64,000 nucleotides of DNA from Leisingera aquaemixtae (lineage in GTDB: Bacteria > Pseudomonadota > Alphaproteobacteria > Rhodobacterales > Rhodobacteraceae): NCBI RefSeq assembly GCF_019801145.1, contig NZ_JAHVJQ010000001.1, positions 806,001-870,000 of the forward strand. The letters run 5' to 3'. The notes beneath the pieces are model-generated. The model was not told the origin of the DNA. It worked only from the letters and a program-made list of their open reading frames with translations, and did no database searches. The translations under genes and the position numbers were made by a program. Shown here piece after piece: positions 33,813 through 41,084 of the stretch (positions are counted from its first letter, which is position 1; each line of letters opens with the position of its first letter).

Positions 33813-35147
33813 TCAGCCCATCAGGCTGGAGTGAATGTCCATTGCAGCGTCACGGCCCTCGGCCACGGCAGTTACTGTGAGGTCCTCGCCGCCCGAGGCG
33901 CAGTCGCCCCCGGCCCAGACCCCGGCCACCGAGGTGCGGCCCGTTTCGCTGACCTTGATCTTGCGGCCCTCCAGCTCCAGCGCATCGGGCTGGCCTTCCA
34001 GCGTCTGGCCGATGGCCTTGAACACCTGATCGGCCGCCAGCCGCACGGTTTCACCGGTGCCGGAAAACTTGCCGTCCGCGACCGCAGTATACTCCAATTC
34101 GATCTCGGCGGCTGCGCCGTTGCCATGCACCGCCTTGGGCATGACGTTGAACATCAGCTTCACGCCCTTGGAGGCCGCCAGGTCCTGCTCGAACCGGCTG
34201 GCACCCATATCCTCGCGGCTGCGGCGGTAGGCGATGGTGACGTTTTCGGCGCCCAGAAGCTTGGACTGCACGGCCGCATCGACCGCGGTCATGCCGCCGC
34301 CGATCACCACCACGTTGCGGCCCACCGGCAAGGCGGTCAGGTCCTCGGCCTGGCGCAGTTCAGCAATGAAGTCCACCGCATCGCGCACGCCGTCCTTGTC
34401 CTCGCCCGGCGCACGCAGGGCGTTCACCCCGGCCAGACCGATCGACAGGAACACTGCATCATAGCTGTCCTTCAGCGCGTCCAGGGACAGCTCCGCGCCC
34501 AGCTTCTTGCCGTAGTCCATTGTAATGCCGCCGATTTGCAGCAGCCAGTCAACTTCGCGCGCAGCGAAATCATTGGTGGACTTATAGGCAGCAATGCCAA
34601 ACTCGTTGAGACCGCCGGCCTTGGACTTGGCGTCATAGACCACCACGTCGTGGCCCAGCATCGCCAGCCGGTGCGCGGCAGCCAGGCCCGCGGGTCCGGC
34701 GCCAACAACAGCAACCTTCTTGCCGGTGGCGGCAGCGCGGGTGAAGGGATGTACCCCCTTCTCCATCAGCGTGTCGGTGGCATAGCGCTGCAGGCGGCCG
34801 ATCTCGACCGGCTTGCCTTCGGCGGTTTCGCGCACGCAGGCCTCCTCGCACAGCGTCTCGGTCGGGCAGACCCGGGCGCACATGCCGCCAAGGATGTTCT
34901 GCTCCAGAATGGTCCTGGCCGCGCTTTCGGGGTGGCCCGCTTGAATCTCCCGGATGAACTGGGGGATGTCGATGGTGGTCGGACAGGCGGTCATGCAGGG
35001 CGCGTCATAGCAGAAATAGCAGCGGTCCGCCGCCACGGCTGCCTCGTGCGCGTCATAGGCTGGGTGCAGGTCCGAGAAATTCTCAGCAATGCCGGCAGCG
35101 TCAAGACGCGCTGCCTGAATGCCGGATGCCTGATGGCTGGTCGCCAT
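33813..35147 (-). CDS. preT: NAD-dependent dihydropyrimidine dehydrogenase, PreT subunit
   Basis: FAD/NAD(H) and Fe-S subunit that feeds electrons to PreA, 444 residues. N-terminal Cys clusters CYFCYDAPCMTACP and CARVCPTETLCEEAC ligate two 4Fe-4S centres; VAVVGAGPAGLAAAHRLA binds FAD; VVVIGGGMTAVDAA binds NAD; GVWAGGDCASGG is the C-terminal FAD motif. A RutR-type box lies 56 bases upstream. Confidence 0.95.
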   Translation of the reverse strand: MATSHQASGIQAARLDAAGIAENFSDLHPAYDAHEAAVAADRCYFCYDAPCMTACPTTIDIPQFIREIQAGHPESAARTILEQNILGGMCARVCPTETLCEEACVRETAEGKPVEIGRLQRYATDTLMEKGVHPFTRAAATGKKVAVVGAGPAGLAAAHRLAMLGHDVVVYDAKSKAGGLNEFGIAAYKSTNDFAAREVDWLLQIGGITMDYGKKLGAELSLDALKDSYDAVFLSIGLAGVNALRAPGEDKDGVRDAVDFIAELRQAEDLTALPVGRNVVVIGGGMTAVDAAVQSKLLGAENVTIAYRRSREDMGASRFEQDLAASKGVKLMFNVMPKAVHGNGAAAEIELEYTAVADGKFSGTGETVRLAADQVFKAIGQTLEGQPDALELEGRKIKVSETGRTSVAGVWAGGDCASGGEDLTVTAVAEGRDAAMDIHSSLMG

Positions 35148-35202
35148 TGGGTGTCTCCCTGATTTTCTGTTGTTCTTGATATCAGAGTGCCACAGTCTGA
35201 TT

Positions 35203-35220
35203 TTTTATCAACTGGTAAAA
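35203..35220. promoter_or_regulatory. RutR-type operator before preT
   Basis: TTTTATCAACTGGTAAAA, an imperfect inverted repeat sharing 15 of 18 bases with the perfect box at 31553. It lies 56 bases upstream of the preT start in an AT-rich stretch. Confidence 0.65.
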
Positions 35221-35438
35221 TTTTTAACCGGGCAAAAAATATGCCGCCCCCGGAGGAGCGGCTTGCAAAGGTCTGAAAACGCGCGGTTATGCGGGATCGC
35301 CGTTCGGCCAGTTTCAGCCTGATTATTGGGAAAATCGGGCAGAAACAGCAATTGAGCACCGTTTCAAGCGCCTTGGACATGCCGTTCCGCAGCCTGAACG
35401 GCGCGAAAAAGCGGCTTTCCGGCGCTGTTTCTGCGGTG

Positions 35439-35837
35439 TCAGGACGGCAGAACTGCGGTGGCTTCGATTTCCACCTTGGCTTCGTCCTCGACCAGGGCGG
35501 ACACCACAACCATGGTCATCGCCGGGAAGTGATAGCCCATTACCGCACGGTAGGCCCTGCCGACCTCCGCCTGATGGGCCAGGTATTCCGCCTTGTCCGT
35601 CACATACCAGGTCAGCCGGGTGATATCCTCGGCAGTGCCGCCCGCGGCCTCGACCACCTCCAGGATGTTGCGCAGCGCCTGGCTCATCTGGCCGATGAAA
35701 TCCTGCGCCTCGAACACCTGGTCCGCTGTCCAGCCGATCTGGCCGCCGACAAACAGCAGCCTGCCCTCTGCCATCATGCCGTTGGCATAGCCTTTTGCGG
35801 GCTTCCACCCTTCGGGATGCACGCTGATGGCCGGCAT
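35439..35837 (-). CDS. RidA/YjgF-family protein (RutC-like context)
   Basis: 132 residues, the chorismate-mutase-like RidA fold; such proteins form trimers and many deaminate reactive enamines. Recognisable stretches are LLFVGGQIGW, ALRNILEVVEAAGGTAEDITR (split) and VEIEATAVLP. The position of the catalytic Arg (Arg105 in Salmonella RidA) appears to be Met here (PAMTMVVV), so a classical imine deaminase activity is doubtful. It sits upstream of preT on the same strand, 291 bases away, so a role with pyrimidine breakdown is possible. Confidence 0.85.
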   Translation of the reverse strand: MPAISVHPEGWKPAKGYANGMMAEGRLLFVGGQIGWTADQVFEAQDFIGQMSQALRNILEVVEAAGGTAEDITRLTWYVTDKAEYLAHQAEVGRAYRAVMGYHFPAMTMVVVSALVEDEAKVEIEATAVLPS

Positions 35838-35929
35838 GGCGGAACTCCTTTTGCTGATACTGCCTGGGCTGACCTTAGCGCTGCCGCAGCATTTATTTCA
35901 AGCTTAAAATTTCTTGCCGCCGAAGCCCG

Positions 35930-35966
35930 AAAACAAAAACCGCGCAGGCCCGGGACCTGCGCGGTT
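35930..35966 (-). terminator. Terminator after gapR
   Basis: Perfect 11-pair stem AACCGCGCAGG / CCTGCGCGGTT with a 7-base loop; the minus strand continues TTTTGTTTTC. It lies 25 bases after the stop at 35992. Confidence 0.88.
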
Positions 35967-35991
35967 GCATAATTCAGCGCGGGGGCACGGC

Positions 35992-36255
35992 TTACATGCC
36001 GAGCGCTTCCTTGTACATTTCCAGCACCGCCTCTTCTTCGGCGATGTCGTTCTCGTCGCGTTTGCGCAGGGCGATGATCTTGCGCATCACCTTGGTGTCG
36101 TAGCCGCGGCCCTTGGCTTCGGCCATCACTTCTTTCTGCTGCTCGGCGATGGTTTTCTTTTCTTCGTCCAGCCGCTCGAACCGTTCGATGAACTGGCGCA
36201 GTTCGCCAGCGGTCACGCGGTAGTTTTCGCTTTTTTCGTCTTCGGTGATATCCAT
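35992..36255 (-). CDS. gapR: GapR family DNA-binding protein (DUF2312)
   Basis: 87 residues, two long helices. In Caulobacter, GapR clamps overtwisted DNA ahead of polymerases. Family stretches: LRQFIERFERLDEEKKTI, GRGYDTKVMRKIIALRKRD and the acidic end EEEAVLEMYKEALGM. MDITED is taken as start because CGGAG stands six bases before it; six codons upstream another ATG lacks a ribosome site. Own terminator downstream. Confidence 0.92.
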   Translation of the reverse strand: MDITEDEKSENYRVTAGELRQFIERFERLDEEKKTIAEQQKEVMAEAKGRGYDTKVMRKIIALRKRDENDIAEEEAVLEMYKEALGM

Positions 36256-36462
36256 CTGCGGCTCCGTCGGCACATGCTGTCAATTGCTGTCGGAGCAAGG
36301 GGATAGCGCCCTGCCCGCCGCGCCGCAAGAAGGGAAAGCGGCGAAGCGGCGCGGAGCGGCAAAAACCGGCGCCCCGGAAGCCCGGTCCGGGGGCGCAATG
36401 CTTGCACGCGCAGTGCGGATCGGTTAGGCGCGGCGCAACGCAACCCCCGCAGGAGCACGCTT

Positions 36463-36681
36463 ATGTTCGATCTCATCGTCTGGGCCGGAGCCGCCGTGTC
36501 CGTTGCCGGCCTCTTGGGGCTGGTCTGGTGCATCGCCAAGGTTGCCCGCGCCCGCCGCCGGAACCTCGATGACGAGGCCCTGCGCGCAGTGGTGCAATCG
36601 GTGCTGCCCTACAATCTGGGCGCCCTCCTGCTGTCGGTGCTGGGGCTGATGCTGGTGATGGTGGGCATCTTTCTGGGTTGA
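36463..36681 (+). CDS. Small two-span membrane protein, unknown
   Basis: 72 residues, not recognised. Two hydrophobic spans (about 4-25 and 49-70) flank a basic loop with ARARRRN. GGAGCAC lies before the ATG. A GC hairpin and unusual GC-rich tract (36325-36400) precede it. The codon pattern and ribosome site support a real gene. Confidence 0.65.
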   Translation: MFDLIVWAGAAVSVAGLLGLVWCIAKVARARRRNLDDEALRAVVQSVLPYNLGALLLSVLGLMLVMVGIFLG

Positions 36682-36711
36682 CGCCCGGCCCCGTCTGCCC
36701 CGGCTGACTGC

Positions 36712-36927
36712 TTAGACCGGCACGTTGTCGAACATCTCCTCGACCGCTTCCTCGCACAGCGTTGCCTCCAGGCGGCGGAGGCGGCCCGGAACCTCTGCCC
36801 CGTTCCTGCGCATGTAGTCCAAAAGCCGGATGAACTCGGGCCGCATGGCCAGACGGGCTGAACCCGTTTCCTTGCGGATCCGTGATTCCAGGTTCTCGAC
36901 AGTGTGCAGCAGATCTTCCTGAGTCAT
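36712..36927 (-). CDS. Small helical protein, unknown
   Basis: 71 residues, not recognised. Predicted all-helical and charged (LLHTVENLESRIRKETG...IRLLDYMRRNG), cytosolic, no motif. AGGGAGGACTG before the start is a strong ribosome site. It converges on the 72-residue membrane protein with a 30-base gap. Confidence 0.65.
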   Translation of the reverse strand: MTQEDLLHTVENLESRIRKETGSARLAMRPEFIRLLDYMRRNGAEVPGRLRRLEATLCEEAVEEMFDNVPV

Positions 36928-37173
36928 AAGCAGTCCTCCCTACGTCCGGCGATTATGCCAGCTTTTCGCAACAGGAATACGAAAGCCCGAAAAAAGGTGA
37001 GCGGCACGGCGATTTTTTGCGCATAATTTACACTCTCCTTCTGGTTTTGCGAATTTGTTACGCGGCCGGAGCATAGCCCGACCCGGCAGCAGCCTGCCTT
37101 GACACAAATCAGACGGCTGCGATGATTTCACGCGATGGCGGTTTCCGGACCGCTGCGCTTGAAACATATTCTC

Positions 37174-37190
37174 AAATCAATATATGATTT
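37174..37190. promoter_or_regulatory. Inverted repeat before the sulfur operon
   Basis: AAATCA-N5-TGATTT, 25-41 bases upstream of the MBL gene, in an AT-rich patch. A direct repeat TTCTCAAA flanks it (37169-37176 and 37189-37196). Operons of this type are often repressed by ArsR-family BigR/SqrR sulfide sensors; whether this is such a site is inference. Confidence 0.45.
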
Positions 37191-37214
37191 CTCAAACCCA
37201 AGGGAGAGCGAGAA

Positions 37215-38078
37215 ATGACCCCCGCCGTCAAGGCCTTCTTCGATGAAGCGACCAACACCGTCTCTTACGTGGTGCGCGAACCCGAAGGCTCAGCCTGCGC
37301 CATTATCGACTCGGTTCTGGACTATGACCAGGCTGCCGGGCGCACCTGCACCGCATCGGCAGATGCCATCATCGCCTGGGTAAAGGAAACAGGCCTTCGG
37401 GTTGAGTGGATCCTGGAAAGCCATGTCCACGCCGACCACTTGTCCGCTGCGCCCTACCTTCAGGAGCAGCTGGGCGGCAAGATCGGCATCGGCGACCAGA
37501 TCACGGTGGTTCAGGACACCTTCGGCAAGGTGTTCAACGAAGGCACCGAATTCCAGCGCGACGGCAGCCAGTTCGACCGCCTGTTCCGCGAAGGCGACAG
37601 TTTCATGATTGGCCAGATTCGCGGCGAGGTACTGCACACGCCGGGCCACACGCCCGCCTGCCTCACCTATGTGATCGGCGATGCGGCCTTTGTCGGGGAT
37701 ACCCTGTTCATGCCCGACTTCGGCACCGCCCGCTGCGATTTTCCCGGCGGCTCGTCAGCGGATCTGTACAACTCGATCCAGAAAATCCTGTCACTGCCGG
37801 ATGAAACCCGCGTGTTTGTCGGCCACGACTACAAGGCGCCGGGACGCGATGACTTCGCCTGGGAAACCACGGTGGGCGAACAGAAGGCGCTGAACGTGCA
37901 TGTCGGGTCCGGCCGCAGCATCGAGGAATTTGTCGAAATGCGCAACGCCCGTGACGCAACGCTGGGTATGCCGCGGCTGATCCTGCCTTCGCTGCAGGTC
38001 AACATGCGCGCCGGCCAGATGCCGGAGCCGGACGAGCAGGGCGACGTGTTTCTGAAAATCCCGGTCAACAAGCTCTGA
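37215..38078 (+). CDS. MBL-fold hydrolase, persulfide dioxygenase/Blh-like
   Basis: 287 residues. Metal site H70-V-H-A-D-H75 in ILESHVHADHLSA, then HTPGHTPACLTYV, GDTLFMPDFGTARCDFPGG and VGHDY. The mono-iron persulfide dioxygenase group (ETHE1, Blh) has this layout and oxidises glutathione persulfide to sulfite. The GTARCDFPGG phrase favours the Blh branch. Followed by two YeeE/YedE genes and a rhodanese-like gene, a sulfide detoxification set. Confidence 0.88.
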   Translation: MTPAVKAFFDEATNTVSYVVREPEGSACAIIDSVLDYDQAAGRTCTASADAIIAWVKETGLRVEWILESHVHADHLSAAPYLQEQLGGKIGIGDQITVVQDTFGKVFNEGTEFQRDGSQFDRLFREGDSFMIGQIRGEVLHTPGHTPACLTYVIGDAAFVGDTLFMPDFGTARCDFPGGSSADLYNSIQKILSLPDETRVFVGHDYKAPGRDDFAWETTVGEQKALNVHVGSGRSIEEFVEMRNARDATLGMPRLILPSLQVNMRAGQMPEPDEQGDVFLKIPVNKL

Positions 38079-38100
38079 GCAGACAAGGAGGCGAGCAGAA

Positions 38101-38529
38101 ATGGAAGCGGATTGGATCTGGGGGCTGGGCGGCGGCCTGCTGATTGGCCTGGGCGGCGCGGTCTACCTTTTGGGCAACGGCCGCATCATGGGGGCCAGCG
38201 GCATCCTGGGCGGTCTGCTGGATGGCAGCGGCAAGTCCACCGCGGCGGAGCGGTCTGCCTTCCTTGCCGGAGTGGTCCTGGTGCCGCTGCTGATCGGCCT
38301 GGCCACCGAGCGCACCCCGGACACGCATGTCACCGGCAACGCGGCGGTGCTGATTGCCGCGGGCCTGCTGGTGGGGATCGGCACCCGGGTGGCCAATGGC
38401 TGCACCTCCGGCCACGGGGTCTGCGGCATTTCCCGGCTGTCCCTGCGCGGAATTGCGGCCACCGCCGTCTTCATGCTGGCCGGTATTCTGACACTGGCGG
38501 TTCTGCGCCAGATCCTGGGGGTGATCTGA
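38101..38529 (+). CDS. YeeE/YedE-family transporter, first half-protein
   Basis: Membrane protein, 142 residues, four spans. The pore motif NGCTSGHGVCG (about 104-114) with its paired Cys is the mark of thiosulfate/sulfur-compound YeeE/YedE proteins. It starts after AAGGAGGCG. Its stop shares a base with the next start (TGATG). The second half is encoded by the next gene, so the pair acts together. Confidence 0.9.
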   Translation: MEADWIWGLGGGLLIGLGGAVYLLGNGRIMGASGILGGLLDGSGKSTAAERSAFLAGVVLVPLLIGLATERTPDTHVTGNAAVLIAAGLLVGIGTRVANGCTSGHGVCGISRLSLRGIAATAVFMLAGILTLAVLRQILGVI

Positions 38530-38963
38530 TGCTGCGGATGCTTTTGGCCCTTGGCGCCGGCGGGCTGTTTGGCGCAGGTCTGATGCTTTCGGGAATGACC
38601 GACACCGCCAAGGTGCAGGGATGGCTGGATATCTTTGGCAACTGGGATCCGACGCTTGCCTTCGTGATGGGCGGCGCGCTGCTGCCGATGGCGCTGGCCT
38701 GGCGGCTGACGGAGGGGCGCAGACCCGCAGCCGGCGGCAGCTTCCCGGCCCCGCCGAAGGCGGAGCTGGACCGGCGGCTGATCCTCGGGTCCGTCCTGTT
38801 CGGCGCCGGCTGGGGGCTGGCGGGGCTGTGCCCCGGTCCCGCCATCGCCTCGCTCAGCTATAACGGCTGGGAGGGGGCCTTGTTCTTTACCGCGATGGCC
38901 TGCGGCATGTTGGCCGCTCCGGCGCTCAGCCGGCATCTGGACCGGGCGGCTGCAAACGCGTAA
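38529..38963 (+). CDS. YeeE/YedE-family transporter, second half-protein
   Basis: Membrane protein, 144 residues, four spans. GLMLSGMTDTAKVQGWLDIFG (split) and FGAGWGLAGLCPGPAIASL are typical of the partner half, with a conserved Cys in LCPGP. Translationally coupled to the upstream half. Likely imports a sulfur species such as thiosulfate or sulfide-derived compounds. Confidence 0.9.
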   Translation: MLRMLLALGAGGLFGAGLMLSGMTDTAKVQGWLDIFGNWDPTLAFVMGGALLPMALAWRLTEGRRPAAGGSFPAPPKAELDRRLILGSVLFGAGWGLAGLCPGPAIASLSYNGWEGALFFTAMACGMLAAPALSRHLDRAAANA

Positions 38964-38974
38964 AGACTCGGACC

Positions 38975-39400
38975 ATGGATGCACGCGTAATCACCCCCCG
39001 CTATTCGGTCTCGCCGCAGATCTCTGCCGAGGACCTGCCCGCCATTGCCGATGCCGGCTACAAGACGGTGATCTGCAACCGCCCGGACGAGGAGGTTCCC
39101 CCCAGCCATCAGGCGGAGGCGATCCGCGCCGCCGCCGAGGCTGCGGGACTGCGGTTCGAGCTGCTGCCGCTTACCCATCAGACAATGACCCCGGACAATG
39201 TGGCGCGGCAGCGGGAGCTGTACGAGGGATGCGAAGGCCCGGTTCTGGCCTATTGCGCCTCTGGCACCCGCTGTTCGGTGGTCTGGGCGCTGAGCCAGGC
39301 CGGCGACATGGCGGCCGACGACATTCTGAAGAAAACCGAGGCTGCAGGCTATCAGCTGGACGGCCTTCGCCCTGCGCTGGAATCTTTGGCTGGTGCCTGA
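38975..39400 (+). CDS. DUF442 / TIGR01244 sulfur transferase
   Basis: 141 residues with the dual-specificity phosphatase-like fold used as a sulfurtransferase. The active-site loop CASGTR (Cys94 to Arg99) has rhodanese spacing CxxGxR; VICNRPDEE is the other family motif. In Blh proteins this domain is fused to the MBL domain; here it is a separate protein in the same operon, 11 bases after the YeeE gene. Confidence 0.9.
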   Translation: MDARVITPRYSVSPQISAEDLPAIADAGYKTVICNRPDEEVPPSHQAEAIRAAAEAAGLRFELLPLTHQTMTPDNVARQRELYEGCEGPVLAYCASGTRCSVVWALSQAGDMAADDILKKTEAAGYQLDGLRPALESLAGA

Positions 39401-39409
39401 GCGAACGAA

Positions 39410-39432
39410 GGAACCGCTGAAATGGCGGTTCC
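39410..39432 (+). terminator. Hairpin after the sulfur operon
   Basis: Perfect eight-pair stem GGAACCGC / GCGGTTCC with a 7-base loop, nine bases after the stop at 39400. No T-run follows, so it may be a weak terminator or a 3'-end stabiliser. The rest of the gap to 39674 shows no gene. Confidence 0.5.
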
Positions 39433-39674
39433 GGTCCCAGCAGCCGGGTTCAACAGACAGCGGCAGGAAGGTACTGACCACCCGAGGCTTCGCTGGCCGT
39501 CATGATCATTACCCTTGGAAGATCGTCTGCAGATTTGGCCCGCCAGCCTAAGCTGCAGCTCCTTTTTTGACGGATCTTGACCGGTATCTGGAGCGTCTGA
39601 ACCCGGTCTCCGGCCGCACATGCTGAATCCTGGCTGCCGAACCGAACGCTGCGCCCTTCATTCCCGGCAGGGGT

Positions 39675-41000
39675 TCAGGACTCCGGCAGCGCGCCCTCGA
39701 GACCGGCCAGATCCGAGAGATCAAGCGCATCTCCGGCCGGGAAATCGCCCAGATCATCCGCTGGCAGACCGGCCAGTTCAGGCAGGTCGGACAGATCGGG
39801 CATCCCGCCGCCCAGACTGTCCATGCTCATTGCATCCCCGCCTTCAAGTGCGGGCAGGCCCATGGGATCCATTCCGCCATCCAGACCCTCGCCGCCAAGC
39901 GCAGGCAGGCCGCTGTCAGCGCCCAGATCCAGGGCAGCCGCGTCCAGGCCAGGGCCGGCGTCAAGCGACGGCAGGCCCATGTCATCCATCGGGTCCTGCA
40001 GCCCTTGCGCGGCGATCCCCAAATCCAGCGGCATAGGGGTGTCTGGCAGCGCTTCCATGCCGCCGCCTTCGGAGAAGGCCATGGCATCAGCCCCAGTGCC
40101 GCCCTGCTGGCCAGACTTGGGCCCATTCAGGCGCACGGCGCGCGCGCCGTTCATCTGGCCGAGACGCCCCTGGGCAACCGGCTTGCCGCCGATGGTCAGC
40201 AGATCCGTTTCATAAAGAAACGCCGAATCCAGCGGCAGCGTGTCCCCGACCTTGAGGCCTGCAAAATCCTGCAGCGGCACCCGCATCTTGCACAGCACCG
40301 CCGTCAGCTCTGCCCGGATCGAATCAAGGTTGCCGCCCAACGACGGGCCCTGGGAACCGCCCTGGCCACCGGTCATTTCCTCAGCCGTGGGTTCCGGCAA
40401 AATCAGCTTCATCACGCCCTGCATGGCGCCGCAGGCCAGGTCGATGTTCAGCTCGATCACCCGGTAGTCATCAGCTTCCATCCCCAGCACCAGGCTGCGC
40501 ACGGTCTCGACCTGCGCGCCGTAACGGTAACCGGAGAAAAGGGCCTGGTCCGCCTGCCCGTCCAGCATCGCCACCACCTTGGCAAAGGTGCGCTCCAGGA
40601 ACTCTGCCGTCATCGCCGCGTCTGTGGGGGTGTAATGGCGTTCATCGGGCGCCTTGCCGATCACCGCGCCGATGGTCTGCTGCTGAATCAGGGCGGTGAC
40701 GGTGGCTGCATCCATGCAGGCAGCCCCCATGCGGCCCTGCGGGCAATCCAGCACCACCAGAAGATCCTTGTCCGACAACTGCCCGGCCAGATCATCCGAC
40801 AACCGGTTGGACTGGCGCGCGGCCAGCACCGCCATCGGCAGATCGCACAGGTCCGCAGCCGCGCGCGCAACCGAACGGCGCAGCGCCTTCAGCGTCAGGG
40901 AACTGGTCAGCCCCCCGGCGCCTTCCTTGGTCGCCGCCAGCTTGCGTGCAAGCACACTCTGCCTGCCGCTGCCTGCCTCTGCTGCTTCTGTTTCAGACAT
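39675..41000 (-). CDS. FliM/FliN-family flagellar switch-like protein with acidic tail
   Basis: 441 residues. Residues about 20-220 resemble the FliM middle domain (LTLKALRRSVARAAADL...RVIELNIDLACGAMQGVMKLILPE). Residues about 225-290 are a SpoA domain (LTAVLCKMRVPLQDFAGLKVGDTLPL). The last 150 residues are a low-complexity acidic tail of GLPALEGGD- and LSDLPELAG-like units. No flagellar genes are near. It may be a switch component or an unrelated scaffold; the lone position and tail argue against a textbook FliM. Confidence 0.75.
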   Translation of the reverse strand: MSETEAAEAGSGRQSVLARKLAATKEGAGGLTSSLTLKALRRSVARAAADLCDLPMAVLAARQSNRLSDDLAGQLSDKDLLVVLDCPQGRMGAACMDAATVTALIQQQTIGAVIGKAPDERHYTPTDAAMTAEFLERTFAKVVAMLDGQADQALFSGYRYGAQVETVRSLVLGMEADDYRVIELNIDLACGAMQGVMKLILPEPTAEEMTGGQGGSQGPSLGGNLDSIRAELTAVLCKMRVPLQDFAGLKVGDTLPLDSAFLYETDLLTIGGKPVAQGRLGQMNGARAVRLNGPKSGQQGGTGADAMAFSEGGGMEALPDTPMPLDLGIAAQGLQDPMDDMGLPSLDAGPGLDAAALDLGADSGLPALGGEGLDGGMDPMGLPALEGGDAMSMDSLGGGMPDLSDLPELAGLPADDLGDFPAGDALDLSDLAGLEGALPES

Positions 41001-41084
41001 AGGCTGTTTAACCTGCCCCTTGCGCGTCCCGTTTGCCCTGTTTTAGCGGAAAGGAGGTTAACAACTTCTGTATGACGGCAGGCT

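Noticed and set aside
36940-37167. 75-codon minus-strand frame before the MBL gene
   Set aside because: No ribosome site, no family features, and it covers the AT-rich promoter region.
39433-39674. Possible insertion-sequence remnant between the sulfur operon and the FliM-like gene
   Set aside because: Only a 19-codon minus-strand frame and no terminal repeats or transposase motifs; kept as plain intergenic DNA.
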